Numbered from the stretch's first letter, positions 1 through 12,995 are shown. The stretch is DNA of 64,000 nucleotides from Marisa cornuarietis (GCA_004794655.1 SMMW01000148.1:558001-622000), one strand, 5' to 3'. The notes: a model not told the origin generated them from the letters alone. Numbers and translations are program-made.

Positions 1-319
1 TTTAAAGCCCTACAGAGCACCGGGTGAACTGTTCGTGTAATCTGAACTTCTGGTTTTTTTTTTTTGATTGTTGATTCAGTGCCAGGTCCAGTGCACTTAT
101 TTTTTGCTCTAATGGCCGAGTGAACTTCATTACAAAGCATTAAGCCACCAGATCCGTTCGTGAGGTACAGGCTTTCAAATATCGTCATTTTCATCTGGGA
201 ACGGAAGCCAATCTAGACTACGGCGCCAGTGCGGCCTGTCCATGATGTGGTCTTAGTGGGAACGTGGGAGCAGACGTTCTCGAGGGTTATTCATGTCTTT
301 GCATCACCTGTCTGGCTTC

Positions 320-323
<4 letters not shown>

Positions 324-351
<28 letters not shown>
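324..351. repeat. (GT)14 microsatellite
   Basis: Uninterrupted TG dinucleotide run. Confidence 0.95.
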
Positions 352-528
352 GCGAAAGCTTCTTTTCGGCAGTTTATCTCGCATAATAAAGAGGTGGGGG
401 TCTATGCGCACAGTCGTTTGGGACTTAGTTTCTTGCAGTGATCAGTAGAGGTAAAATAAGATCACTCGCCTGAGTTAAATCGCTTTCACTAGCTATGGAT
501 GAAAACAATTTGTGAACATCAGTGAGAC

Positions 529-714
529 CACGTGATTTCCTGTCTCACAGACCGTCGGTAAAAACTATGCGCACGGCGATTACGTAATTTGCGTGGAATG
601 ACGTGATTTGAACAAGTGATGTATGTGATTTACGCAAATTTTAAGATGACGTCATTTACTCCACGTGACATGACCTCGACCAACCAGCGACCTCAAGTCC
701 TCGTGCACCACGTG
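529..714. promoter_or_regulatory. Cluster of CACGTG E-boxes around a full CRE
   Basis: Within 186 bp there are CACGTG at 529-534, 662-667 and 709-714, GACGTGAT near 600, and a perfect TGACGTCA at 647-654. This density of bHLH/bZIP-type palindromes is more than I expect by chance and may mark an enhancer or promoter. No gene start is recognised beside it. Confidence 0.25.
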
Positions 715-3700
715 CAGCTACTCCACGCTGCTAAATATTATGGGGCGCGATTGGAAGGAAAGTGTGCCGTAGAGAGTTATGCAGAGGTGTGCGGTGTAGC
801 CTGTGTACTTTACTGCGCTCAGCCGATTAAACCAACTTTCTTCAGTCTGTGAGGGCACTCAGAACCCGAGATCAGGATTTGCGGAACTTTATTCACCACT
901 CAACGAAATGATACACTGATGTCGAGACGGCCATATTTTGCCTGGGCACCAATCAATAATTCTCGAGAAGACCTGAACTGAATATATACTATCGTTGTCA
1001 GTGTTAAATCACTTTGATAGTGAACAAGATTCTGACTTGGTGGAGAATCGACAACGATGATGGAATAAAAACAATAGTGTCACAGAATTACTGGGATTTA
1101 TGCCTCCAAAATATTGGCTAAAATAAATCTTAACTAAAGTGCTAGAGTAAACTGTCAGAAATGGAAGCAAAATAAGGGTATCACAGAAGACCCAATACTA
1201 GTTCACTAAATTATCCTTTAAAATATGTACTTAACAGTTTGGTTTGTCAAATGCCTGCTGTAGCTGTGAGGTACCGCATATACACTGTGACGCCGGTTTT
1301 TTTTGACCATGTGATGTTTATATCCTTGTTTCCAGAAACATAATATAAACCCATCTGATTTGTTTCATCTTAGTCTGAACTCAGAATTTCTTATAATGCC
1401 TTATTTGAAGGACAGGATAGCCTCTCGGGCTAATGTGATGATTTGCCGCCACGCTGTGAAGATACATGGGGCAACGAAATTATTGCCAGAGCTCATTAGA
1501 CTTAGTCATGTAGGTAACTTGCAGAGACCCACAGGAGGCACAAATAGCCATATCCGCATCCTCAGGGGGCCCATGCGGTCCGCACATGGAGAGGAAATGA
1601 CTTTTGAGATTTCTGCTGACGTCAGTGACGCATAACTGTAAACTTCTGTGATTTATAGTTAGGATCGTTGTTCTAGCCAAGTTGAGTTTTGAGTACTGTG
1701 TAATAATGCAAGCTGTAGTTCACATTTCACGAAATCACAACAAACGGCGAGGATTTGTAACACGCAGGTGCTGGCCTGCACAGGAGTATATTGTTTTCTG
1801 AAGCACATTATTTTCTTTAGCCTCTCATTTCTGGTGTCAGGCACTTGTTTCGCTTTTTAACAGGGAAGCACTTCTGCTGCTTCTTTTAATTGTTGCTAAT
1901 GTTGACAATAATGAAGAAAAGTATTTTTGCAAATTATGTGTTGTCAAGTCTACCGGGATTGTTAGCACTTTAGCCAACACATGTTGTGCACTTGGGCCCC
2001 GGATCGCATAATCTTCCGGATTTTGACATTAGCTTTCACCTTGTGTCGCATTTTTCTCTTAATATCGCGCTCTTTCTATTAATAGACGCTTTCTTTTCCG
2101 TGTCCAGTTCCCCGCCCTTCCCCCTCTCCTGACTACCAGCGAAGGGCTATGCTGTACAAACGCATCAAAACTGTGTTTGTGTTTTGCTTTTACAACACGT
2201 CAAACACAAGTGATGGACTATGCTATATGCTAGCACATCAGACTGCGGGGAAAGGTGAGGCTGTAGTAGTACAAACACTTACTTTCCCTAAGTGCAGGCA
2301 GTACGGCACAAAATGGCTGCCTCATCCTGTCACGGGTGAGAGAAAATTATTTTCTTGTTGTAGTGACTGCAGCCCAGTGAGGTATTATGGAGGTGGGAAG
2401 CTCAAAGGTTTGTCTGAAGTTGTGTGGGGGAGGTGGTAGTAGTTATGGTTGAGGAGAGGGGAGGGGTTGCCTGCTCGTTTTCGCAATCAGCCATGCGTGC
2501 AATTGCCAGGTTCGCCCGGAGCTTTTGTGAACGAGCGGCACTCCTCTAGCCCAAAGATTGTATACTATCTTTGCTCTAGCCCACACCCCCACCCTAACCC
2601 ACAGGCAGCTTACAGCAGGGCGTAAAAAAGGTTCCGCACATGGGGTAGGCCAGTAACTTCGCGGGAAAGAGAGTCGGTGTCGAATGGCGGCAGGCCCTCG
2701 CTGAGCTGTTAGTTTGCCTTGACATCGCAGGTATGCAGCCGACAGGTGTAATAGCCTAGCCGCAAGTTCAAGTCATTTATTTAGTCGCGAGTTTTTTTTA
2801 TTTTTTGGTAGTGTTCAATTTTCGCAAAGCAGAAACTTTGCTTAACCCCATTTCCACCCCGGCCTACCTGAAGCAGTCGTGATTGGTTCTTATTTTTTAC
2901 CTCGACACGAGTCTTATTTCTTATTTAGATATTACGTATTTAGCTAAGACATTCCGTATTTGTTTCTTAGGTATTAACGTGTGGGTTGATAGGGAGTGTT
3001 TAACCAACGATATCGTCGAAGCCACCGGGGTTCAAAAACAAGAAGCTTCCTCAAAATATGGGTCGCTGTGGTGTCTGTGGCACCACCCCAGTCCGTTGGG
3101 AGCGGGTTGATTCCTAGTCAGAGCGTTTCGTGTCTACGGCGCATTCATCCACCAGGCGATCAGGCAGATAGCCGGACAATCATAGTCTTCACAGAGTTGG
3201 CAGCTAGCCCATCATAGCACATACTGTTTCCCACCAGACCCGTCATTCCTTTGAACCCTTATGGCAGACACCTGTAAGGTCTGTCCCGCGGCCATCGTCC
3301 CACGCATTCCACGAGCAGCTCAAGGCTTTCATTGTCAGTCGGCTGAAAAACGGCAGTCACGGGTCGGTGCCTCACCAGCAGCTTTCACAACTCTGCGACC
3401 GTTGCCCGCTTGAGTGTCCATTGTGGCCTGAAGTCAGTCACGCGCGAAGACAATGGTCATTCTCTTGAAGTCGTCGCGCACGGCCGGTTATGGGTGTAGT
3501 AACTACCTGCCACGCGTACTGACTCAGCCGGCAAGCGCGCACTGTTCACGCCGTGTCGCGTGTCTGCAGTCACACAACTTTTATCTCACCTCTTTTGGCA
3601 GCAGTAGTGTCTACCCTCTTGTAGTACCAATAATTTGGAAGCTTCACACTTACTTTCCCAGGCCCTGTCTAAAGCCACTAAGGTCTTGGGAACGGAGCCA

Positions 3701-4721
3701 CACGTTCAGAGAGCGACTCCTTGTGGCGCCCGAGAACATTCTTTCTTTTCGCTGGTTGCCATTTTGTGTTAACTTTTCAACTTACTAATTATAGTTTGGT
3801 CAAAACTGGTCCTATCAGTAAGAACCATCAGTTTGTGTGTATTTTACCGTATTTCCATCGTGAAGATTCGCATCTAACCACTTAAAACTGGCTGACTATA
3901 AGCAAAACGCTAGGTGACCATGGCGTACATATGGAAAAAGACACCGACACCTTTCAGACGGAGGTATTTGCGAGGAACCAAACAAAGTTCTGGTCGTGGC
4001 CTTGGACGCAGAAAGACGCGGTCTCCATGGCGACGGGATCGAGCTGCAGACTGCATGATGTTTGCGGAGGAAGACATTTCGATGGCCAGACATTCTGAGC
4101 ACGCGCACTCCACCTTCCAACCCCAAGACACGGCGAGTGGCCGCTACCGAGGCTTTACTGCCAGGTTCGATTGCGCTAACCGTAGGCCAGCTCACAGAAA
4201 CGTCAAAGAAGGAGTCCAGGTTTCAATGGGGAGAGAGATCTGGCGGCAGAGGTCAGCGCTGCCTAGTCTAGTCGTTGGTTCTGATGTGGATCATTTGTTT
4301 CCCGCGCTGTTGTTGCAGGCGTTGCTGTAACAGTCATGGCGGCTGCAGTTACTTTGGACTAGGTCCGTCTCACAGAAAAGGGTGGAGAGCGGGGTTGATG
4401 TGGTTGCCTTCTCGTAATGTAGTTGCGTGACTATTTTTGGGCACCAGCTTAAATGCTAGTCTGTGACGAATTCGCACGCACTCCAATAAAAGGTCAAATC
4501 CCAGTGAAGCAAGGCGACAGACCCAATAGAACATACACTACCATCATGTATTCCAGCTCTTTGTTTAATCAGCCATTTTTGTAACTATCTTTTTAAAAGT
4601 TGCGATCGTCGCACATCGTCCATATGATCAGTCATAATTGCACGAGACTAATATATGTCCACGCCTTGGTAACACGTCAAAACATGCTAGTTTCTTCCAC
4701 ATGTGCGAATTATATATTATC

Positions 4722-4793
4722 CTGTGTGTGTGCGTGTGCGCGCGCGTGTGTGTGTGTGTGTGTGTGTGTGCACGTGTGTGTGTGTGTGTGTGC
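4722..4793. repeat. (GT)n/(GC)n microsatellite
   Basis: Alternating purine-pyrimidine tract, mostly TG with embedded CG steps, about 70 bp, potentially Z-DNA forming. Open frames of cysteine-valine repeats across it are artefacts. Confidence 0.9.
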
Positions 4794-5375
4794 GCACGAG
4801 AATGTTCAGCTCAGACGCGGCCACAGATTATGAGGTAATTTGTAGGCTCGCCCAACTCAGGCAGATGGATGAGCAGGCCGGCGCCTGCAGTGCGATATCT
4901 TTGACGGTTTGCTGCTTGTGCATGCGCCATAGCTTTATCTGCCCACTGACGGATGATCGTCGCCCATGAATCGATTACTGGCGCTTTTGTTTTCATCACG
5001 TCCCAAGCATGCCTGGCGGGTTTCTCACAAGGCTAACAAGCCTCCCACTGGGACATAAATACATTTTCATCAACACGAAAACTGTTTTATGAACGGACAT
5101 TAAAATACATCGCAGATGTCGGTGCTTTGTGTCCTTACTTAAAACAGTGCGGGTCTAAAATAGCTCATAAATATTTAAAGATAGAGGAAATTCATCTGCC
5201 TGTCTCTTTGTTCGTCTGTTAGCCATCCGGCATGTTTGTCTACTGAAGTATCTGTCAGTCTCTTTTCTTGCCTACTTAGCATTTGGATATCTGCCCGCAT
5301 GCCTGCTAGTGTCTGCTAGTGCCTGCTAGTCTGTGTTTGTCTGCTTACCTGTCTCTGTGTCCGCGGTAAAACGGG

Positions 5376-5630
5376 ATGAATTATCGACGGTCCACGCCCC
5401 AAAAAGGGAAAGGGGAGCATTCCGCGGAGGATTTATTTGATCAGTTAGTGCGGGACTTCCTGATAAAATTAAGTGACGTCACAGATCTTGACGACTCCTG
5501 GTCAAAGATCGCCTCGGACAGAGATATATCTCTCGAGAGGCCAGACCTTTTACTTCTGGTTCTTTTCGGACTGAAATCAGGACCAAAACAGAAGACCTTA
5601 GAAAATCAACACGCAGTCCCAGGAGGCTAA
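5376..5630 (+). CDS. Unidentified 84-codon reading frame, possible exon or gene relic
   Basis: I do not recognise this with confidence. The frame opens right after a TAA at 5367. The residues are mixed and globular-looking rather than low-complexity: AEDLFDQLVRDFLIKLSDV, LDDSWSKIASDRDIS and LLLLVLFGLKSGPKQKTLEN. The order 'SW.K+A', 'L..L...W/F....G...T...L' loosely recalls a death-fold helical domain (helices 2 to 5), a family abundant in molluscs. No clear splice donor follows, and a 40-bp minisatellite starts 14 bp after the stop. It could be a decayed exon or chance. Confidence 0.2.
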   Translation: MNYRRSTPQKGKGEHSAEDLFDQLVRDFLIKLSDVTDLDDSWSKIASDRDISLERPDLLLLVLFGLKSGPKQKTLENQHAVPGG

Positions 5631-5643
5631 CCTCCAATCCAAT

Positions 5644-5775
5644 GATTAGACTGGTTTCCCAGGTGACCTACAAGACACCCCGGGATTAGACTACTTTCCC
5701 AGGTGACGTACAAGACACTCTGGGATTGGACTACTTTCCCAGGTGACGTACAAGACGCCGAGTAATCAGACTGTT
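5644..5775 (+). repeat. 40-bp minisatellite, about 3.3 copies
   Basis: The unit begins gattagact and includes tttcccaggtgacgtacaag. Copies start at 5644, 5684 and about 5724, with a diverged partial copy after. It follows an unidentified reading frame directly. Confidence 0.85.
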
Positions 5776-5834
5776 TTCGCCCATTCTCTCACGCTCGGAC
5801 GCCACTCCATCTTTGCATGTACGTGCATTTGTGT

Positions 5835-5835
<1 letters not shown>

Positions 5836-5876
<41 letters not shown>
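5836..5876. repeat. (GT)20 microsatellite
   Basis: Long perfect TG run. Confidence 0.95.
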
Positions 5877-5879
<3 letters not shown>

Positions 5880-5880
<1 letters not shown>

Positions 5881-7165
5881 GCTCGCTTGTTCATTTTTGA
5901 TTTTAGAAAGTAACATAAGCTAACGACCATTCTTATTTAATATAAACCATTCCGTACCCTTCAGTATCCTAACCGTCACCCTCTAAAGAGCGGGTGGCAA
6001 ACAATACTGAGGGTGTGGCAGCATCCTCGTCACACAGTGTCACATCCAGGAATAGTCTGTCATGAGAACAGCGTAGTTATGTGTTCGAACTGGCAAACGA
6101 TGCTCAATTAGTGTTAGGATTTCATTTGATGTGGCTTGTGGTTGGTGAGCGGGTAGGGTAGGTGTTAACGGGTACAGTTACTGGCGACGGGTAAATGACG
6201 AGCTTTAGGGAAGTCGTTGAATATGACAAGAAGCGGCATTGACAGTAACAAGTATTTTCTCTGCGTTCTTCTCTCTCTCTCTCTGGTTTCGTCTCTGATC
6301 TCTTCACCGCCGACGTTTGCAAGGCGCGCAGCTGACGCAATGATTAAAGGTTGAGAGCGTCTGGCTTCATCATCGCAGTGCGTCTGTTGAGATTGAGAGC
6401 AGTCATGAAAGACTTTTTTTTTTTTGGTCTCCATCCCACTCACCTGCCCTTCCTGTGTGTGTGTGTGTGTGAGGGGGTATTTCCGGTCTCGTGACGTCAC
6501 GCACGAAAGGTGAGCCAGGAGGTGTAGGCGCAGGCTAATATTCACAAATTACTGGGCTCTGTGCAGGTTCACGGCAGTATGGACAATTTAAACCGTTCAG
6601 CTTCAAATCTATCTTTGATCGGCTTCAAGGTGTGACTTTAGTGACTGGAACCCGTACTAGTATTCATTAAGGTAAAAGGAGCGAGCGTAGGTTGAGGGTG
6701 GAGGCACGCGATAAGTATGGTGCCCACATGTGTGTGACTGTGGTCAATAGAAGACATCGTGGGAGTTTGCTGTCAATGGCGTGTTACTACTTACAAGTAC
6801 ACGTATATATAACACGCTTTTTTTATCTACACCTCTGATTGCTGCTCACTGTGTGTGTTTGCGATCGCGCGGCCGGCTTCGCTGAGGTTGCTTTCTGCCG
6901 CTACCTGTTCCAGCTGTGGTATGATTATCAAGTTTTGATCTACAACTTCAACTGACGCAATAAGTTAAACCTAGTCATGATGGAAACGAACATCCCTACC
7001 GAATTATTTGGTGTCGATCAGACAAACGGTGGTTTCAGAGGCTGGCCGCAATAAACAACATAGCCACGCTCTGAATTATTTAAAAGATGTAATTTGCACT
7101 TCGTTTTGACAATATCAGTTTTTGGTTTACCTGGTTGGCTAATTGGGAAGTAGAGGGATCAGGCT
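5880..7165. other. No recognised gene
   Basis: Non-coding by inspection. It holds a (CT)n tract near 6270-6284, a poly-T run near 6413 and a short (GT)n near 6455-6470. Confidence 0.5.
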
Positions 7166-7167
7166 TA

Positions 7168-7335
7168 GTGGGGACGTCCGGTAGTGTAGTGGTTAAAACT
7201 TTCGCCACTGCAGTCAGCGGCCCTGGCATCAGATTCCGTCTTGATGCATTCTCTGTACGTTTCACCTGTTCTAGGGCCGGCCGTCAGGGGTTTTCTCCGA
7301 ATATTCTGATTCCCTTCCCTCTTCCATCATAGTGC
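7168..7335 (+). mobile_element. tRNA-derived SINE copy, diverged
   Basis: A tRNA-like head starts near 7168 with an A-box-like tagtgtagtggttaaaac (7183-7200) and a B-box-like ggcatcagattcc near 7225. A body follows containing tgcattctctgtac and agggccggccgtcagggg. The B box is degraded, so this is an old copy. Confidence 0.5.
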
Positions 7336-7484
7336 GAAATCATTTCTAGGTGGAAGCATTTTCCCACCAAAGTAATCAAAGTAGCCGTGGTTCATCCAGT
7401 TAATAACAGTTATGGGATTGATGCGATCGCCAGTTCTTACAGATTAGGTTCAGCTCTAAACACGTGGACCTGAACTGGGAAGAC

Positions 7485-7570
7485 GATCTTTTGGCCGGTG
7501 GTTACTGCGCTAGTCTGTGCAGCAGGAGGAGGCCTCCGGTTCGAGACCCTCTCGGGCATGTGATTGAAAA
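7485..7570 (+). mobile_element. tRNA-like SINE head fragment
   Basis: tggccggtggttactgcgc serves as an A-box region, and ggttcgagacc (about 7538) is a near-perfect pol III B box. The fragment does not fold as a full tRNA by eye, so a SINE remnant is more likely than a functional tRNA gene. Confidence 0.4.
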
Positions 7571-7639
7571 GCTTCCTCCCTCCGCGAGCATCAGACACTA
7601 AGCTATGGAACCTCAGACCTTTAGAGTAAAACAGACTGG

Positions 7640-9277
7640 TACAGGACCATTGATCAACTTTTAAATATAATAACTTTTTAAAAAATAGCATCCTGGCCCA
7701 GATTTCGTCCGCTCCGAAACCGACCTCTACCTTGATCCTGTCAAGGTTGGGACACGATTGCTCTCTTCCCTAGCAGCTGGTGGTTCTCACCTGTTCTGTC
7801 AAAGCGGTATGGTCGGTAAGAAGAAAGGCGTCCTGTTTATTCAGTTGGCGAGCGACTGCCGAGCGCCGGCTGACGACTGAAGAAGTTGTCGACAAAGGTG
7901 AGAGAGGGCGCGACAGTGGTTCTTCAGTCTCTGGTCTCAATAGACTGGCGAGACGTGAGGGTCGCTATGAAGACGCCGATCAAACAGTGTTATGCCATTG
8001 AATATACTGAATACTTTATTATTGTATGTTTACCGCCGGGTAAGGAAGCCGTGGGTTAAACGGGGTTCAGAGCTGCAGCCGGTGTCGACCCCATTCACAC
8101 GTTCAATCAATGAAACATTTTTTTTTCCAAAGACGCAAACAGTGTATGTACACATATGAAAATGGTTCTGCAGAGACACGTGCGCACGTGTGCTTATATT
8201 GTAAAATATACAGAGATTAGTCATAGATTATATCTGCCAATGGGATACGTATAGGCAAGAGAAACAAATTTCCGTCTACTGTAAATAACGTAGAAGGTAT
8301 AATCTTAGATTAATAGCAGAAAGTAACCGACAAGGGAAAGAATCAGTTGAGACTGATATGACATTTCAAAACAAAATTATTTGATTGTAAATTGGTGTTA
8401 TATGGCAATGGTCTATTGTCCATCTTTCTTCAGTAGCAAAACTCGCAACTGAAACGGTTTGCTCACATATATATGTAAATCTCAAAACATATATGTATGT
8501 CATATATACATACGTCAACATATATATATTATATAAAGGTCGCCACTTTTCTCATGCTCAGATGCTGCCTTCTGCCTTTGATGGAAACTGTAAACATCAG
8601 ACAGAATCCTGTTCACCATTTAATCTCACACATTCTCTGGTAAAACTGAGTGAAACCGTCCGGGATGATTTACACCCGCGAGTGAAGTCAGCGTAATAGT
8701 CGGTAGATGGTGTTATCTGCTCTTTCATTACCGCCGGCCAGGGGCAGATGGCATAACGGGTAGTGACGATTACAGACGTCGCCGTATGTTTCAAGTCATG
8801 AAAACCTGATGCCGTGTATCAGGCAGGTAGTGTGCAGCGTGTCATCACACGATGCTGTTGTTAAGAATTTATGGAATGTTCCGCGTCTTCGGCGTCTGGA
8901 ATCAGGCCGTGGTGTCTCCAGTCATCTCTGAAAATCACGGTCGACATCAAGACGAGGACGTTACAACGGTGGGAGAGACGTAGTACGTCACTTGCTTGCG
9001 GTGTGTAGTGATATTCTCCCCTTACCCATCATCTTGTCCTCCTTTCGCTGGTGCTCAGGCGCCTGTCTGCACTGAACACCTTGCAGGCAGGCAAAGTTCA
9101 AGCAGTAAATCATAGACAGTATCACGAGATAACTGTCTATGGGGAAACGTAGACAGATTTGTTTTACAGCTCGTAAGGTTTCTTGATAACTTTCCTCTGC
9201 CATCCCGTTTTTTTTTAAAACTCTGGGACATGTTTGAACCATTCTTTAACTACAAGCAGCTTGTTATTTTGCATGTA
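7640..9277. other. No recognised gene
   Basis: No reading frame with recognisable domains. AT-rich stretch around 8465-8535 with tatata runs. Confidence 0.5.
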
Positions 9278-9895
9278 AATGGTTTTGTGTGCTGGTATCG
9301 GGTCACGTACAATACAGCTGTAAAGGGTTGGTGTGCTGGTGTCGGGTCACGTACAATACAGCTGAAAGGGGTTTGTGTGCTGGCATCGGGTCACGTACAA
9401 TACAGCTGTAAATGGTTGGTGTCCTGGTATCGGGTCACGTACAATACAGCTGTAAATGGTTGGTGTCCTGGTATCGGGTCACGTACAATACAGCTGTAAA
9501 TGGTTGGTGTCCTGGTATCGGGTCACGTACAATACAGCTGTAAATGGTTGGTGTCCTGGTATCGGGTCACGTACAATACAGCTGTAAATGGTTGGTGTCC
9601 TGGTATCGGGTCACGTACAATACAGCTGTAAATGGTTGGTGTCCTGGTATCGGGTCACGTACAATACAGCTGTAAATGGTTGGTGTCCTGGTGTCGGGTC
9701 ACGTACAATACAGCTGTAAAGTGTGTGTTGGTATCGGGCCATGTACAATACAGCTGTAAATGGTTGGTGTCCTGGTATCGGGTCACGTACAATACAGCTG
9801 TAAATGTTTGGTGTCCTGGTGTCGGGTCACGTACCATACAGCTGTAAATGGTTGTTGTGCTGGTATCGCCTCACGTATCATTTTAGCGGTAAGGA
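9278..9895 (+). repeat. 44-bp satellite array, about 14 copies
   Basis: The unit contains ggttggtgtcctggtatcgg followed by gtcacgtacaatacagctgt, with a 44-bp period (for example 9421 to 9465). Central copies (about 9410-9720) are nearly identical, while edge copies are diverged and show indels. Open frames on both strands (such as RVTYNTAV repeats) exist only because the unit lacks stops. They are not a protein. Confidence 0.97.
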
Positions 9896-12179
9896 GCGGG
9901 AAGTCTTCCTCTTAGCGTGTTTCCGTTGTGAGGCTGCGCTCCAGACGGCTGTAGGATTTATCTCCCATCTGATTTCATTCTTCCGCCTAAGAAAAGAGCA
10001 AGTAATTCTGCTAACTCAGTTTTGAAATCTCTCAGAAGCTAGCATACTAGGAACAGCTGTGTGTGTGTGTGTGTGCACGAGAGAGCAGAGAACACTAGAT
10101 TTATATGCCTTGAAGCCACAGCAGCCCAAACATCGAGGTAAAAGAAGGGTCTTCTTCTTTTATAAAATAACTGATTGTATTAACGACGAGAAAGTCAAGC
10201 GTTGGGAGAATACTCGGTAGACTTGTGTCTACTTGCTGTTCTGGATGCAACCCTTTTTTTAAATTTGTAAGTGATTCTTTTCTCCAGAAACATTTCTTTC
10301 TCCTTTCAAGGTTGTGACCCACATTTGTCGAACACCGTTGGAGACGCAGGGAATTGAAAAACAAAACAAAAAAAAAACGGCGTTGGCTGGAAGGCGGCAG
10401 GATGGGTTTTCGCGCTGCGATAAAATACTATCAGGGGTTGCTAGGAGATTCTTTCAGGTCATACCCAGCCTAAGCTTTACTGTACTTCGGTATGAGATGT
10501 GAATGGGAAATGTTCAATCACTGAAACTGCTAGCAGAAATCATAGCGTGCTTATGTCGGTAAAGTGAAAAAACACTTAAATAGGACATCAACCTGCTTAG
10601 TGTCTGGGATAGGGACTAGAGTGTCCCGTGGGTTGAACACAGTAATAATGATAATGCATGATATTAACCAAGGTGGTGGTGTAGTGGGGGGGGGGACTGC
10701 ACTGAGAGGTTGCTAATAAAACAAGGCCGTTGAGGCGCTAGGAGCCACGTTCGACTACAGTCTACCCGGGGCTGTCCTCATAAACCAAAGCTAATCAACT
10801 CCAGTGGTAGCCATGCATTGGTCTCTAGTTACGACCCAGGACCTCCACTCCTGGTAAAACGGTCAGCAAGTTTGTAAAAACGTTTTTTTTTTAAGTACAT
10901 CAAGGCTTTAAACTTTTTAACATTCTGAAGTCAGGGACTAGTTCACACATACACAGACCTCAGCTCGGGTGGGGTTCAGGAGAAGAAGACAGGAGAGTCA
11001 AGACGTGGGGTCGCTCCCTTCCACATTCTGGTTTTTGGAAAGCAAATTCCTTTCGCCACTCAGTTCACAGAGTGCGCGGTTCAAACAAGATTTCCTTCTG
11101 AAAGCGACAAGTGATGGGAGGGGGGATGTTTATTTGATGACCTCCTGACAACAGCAGAGCGAGCAGTGCCCACGGAGGGGAACACAGGGAACCTTATGTG
11201 CAGCGTCGCTCACAGGCCATCGTCCCCTCCTCCCCTCCTCCCGCTTTGCCCGCCTACAGCAACAAGCTAGCGTGTGTACAGCTTGTGGCTGGCAACACTG
11301 GCTGTTTGTTGTTTTAGTAATAAGAATAGCTTTGTAATAATCGTTATGTATGGGACGGTGAAGATGATTTGTGGGACCTTTGGAGGGTGCAGGCAGTGCT
11401 GTGTGTTTCCTTCCTCATTCAGTGCATTGGAAGAATGCCGCCTTATCTCTGTGCAAGGGTCAGTCCTTGAAGCTCTTTTTACTGAATACTCCCCCAATAA
11501 ACGCGCACCCAAACACACAAACTAACGCATATACATATAGTATGCAGAGAATAACATTACCACGTGACTCACTTTTTACGGCGCCTTAAATGTTTCAAAC
11601 GTTTTGAACAGTATTTCTTTTTTAAATTATCGTTTTCCTTCCACCGACATTTCCAACATATTTCGTTTTATTTTAGTTTACTCGTTTGGAAGGAAATTCC
11701 CAGAGCTGACAGTTTAAAAATGTTAACATCATTTAAAAAAAAAACCGAGTATTGCTTTTTTGTGAGTCTCAAGTGTCTGCTGTCCCTTGCTGTCTGCGCA
11801 GCTCTGTCGACTTTCATTTGTAGCGAAGGCTGTAAGCTGTCGTTTCTAAGTTTCCGCAATCCTACCTTCTCACTACCCCACCCCCCTACACCTGTTTTTG
11901 TCACCCCTTCCCTTCCCTTCCCCTGGCAAAATGACATTTAGAACATGAAGCACTCTTTAGAAAAGACAGGACTGCTGCAGTCATAACGGTCTGTTCGTAA
12001 GGGACCGTGCATTAAACCTTGACCCGCAAATTTGCATAAAAGCCAGCGTGCATTAGCTCGTTCGTGTTCGTGGTGGTGTGTGTACATATACGCAGGCGGT
12101 GTGCCATGGTATTCAGCATTATAATAACAGGGTATATGTTCTTATACAACCATGTAAACAACTAAGCACACCAGGAAGA

Positions 12180-12380
12180 GGTAATATGCAGATTTGTTCC
12201 ATAAAAATCCACAATTGCAGGTTAAGAGGAAGATATGCAGATTAAGTCTTTAAAAATCACAAGTTCAGGTACTAGATATGCAGATTTAATCAATAACCGA
12301 AAGAAGCGGGGAAACCGTTTATAGAGATTTGATCAATGAAAACTACAAAACCAAACCGAACAAGAACTGTGCAGATCTGG
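12180..12380 (+). repeat. Degenerate ~45-bp minisatellite
   Basis: The motif atatgcagattt recurs near 12187, 12232 and 12276. More diverged copies lie near 12322 and 12370. Spacers resemble aaaaatcacaagttcagg. The monomers resemble those at 24640-24830. Confidence 0.55.
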
Positions 12381-12854
12381 TCACGTGGAAGACTACCCCC
12401 CCCCCCACGATTGATGTGCATATTTTTCTGTTCTGTATGGGAGGTCTTTGTTCAGAGAATGTGCTGTCGTCACTACTACTGCTAACTTAGAAACCAGTTG
12501 TGTGTAAAATGTTTCTCGTATGAGCGCCTGTTCTTTATTCGCTCCTTTCTTCATCCTCCACTCCTTCCTTGGCTGCCCGCTGTTGTCCTTGATGGGGGAG
12601 CCTTTCATGCGCTGTCGTGAGCGCTGGTCACTTCAGGTCTCGATCCACTCGCGTGAGGCGGATAGTCGTCACGTAGGTCGGGGCCTGTCACGTGATTGTG
12701 GCGACGGGGGCTGACGATGACTGTGCACACGAAGCTGTCGCTAGTGCTGTTTAGGTCGGGTGCAAAACTAGATAAACAGATGGAGCATCGTTCACGAGTC
12801 AGAGCACTGATGCTTAGACTTCACGAGTTCATTACATCCACGCTGATCCCCATA

Positions 12855-12995
12855 ATGAACAATTGTCTAGTTCATGTACACTAATGGGTAGAATGGAACG
12901 ATTGTATTAGTTCATTTACAATGAACGATCGTGTCGTAGTTTATCATTGGCTGATGGGTAGAAATGAACGATTGTACAGTTTTTTCATTGGCTGG
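12855..12995 (+). repeat. Degenerate ~50-bp tandem repeat, three copies
   Basis: Copies share aatgaacgattgt, agttcat and a tgggtagaa block, seen near 12858, 12895 and 12964. Copy boundaries are blurred. Confidence 0.5.

Larger units (their letters stand above)
1..5375. other. No recognised gene; upstream flank or first-intron DNA
   Basis: I see only short frames without recognisable domains. The stretch holds (GT)n at 324-351, an E-box/CRE cluster at 529-714, and (GT/GC)n at 4722-4793. The 138-codon frame at 3914-4330 is arginine-rich, overlapped by other frames and matches nothing I know. The segment may belong to the glypican's long first intron or to intergenic DNA. Confidence 0.5.

Noticed and set aside
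3914..4330. Arginine-rich 138-codon frame
   Set aside because: Overlapped by open frames on both strands in a GC-rich stretch. No domain found.
7485..7570. Possible tRNA gene
   Set aside because: A good B box, but no seven-pair acceptor stem or clear anticodon arm by eye. A SINE fragment is more likely.
9230..9847. Repeated 'RVTYNTAV' and 'WYRVTYNTAV' protein-like frames
   Set aside because: The 44-bp unit is not a multiple of three, so frames rotate between copies. This is a satellite, not a repeat protein.
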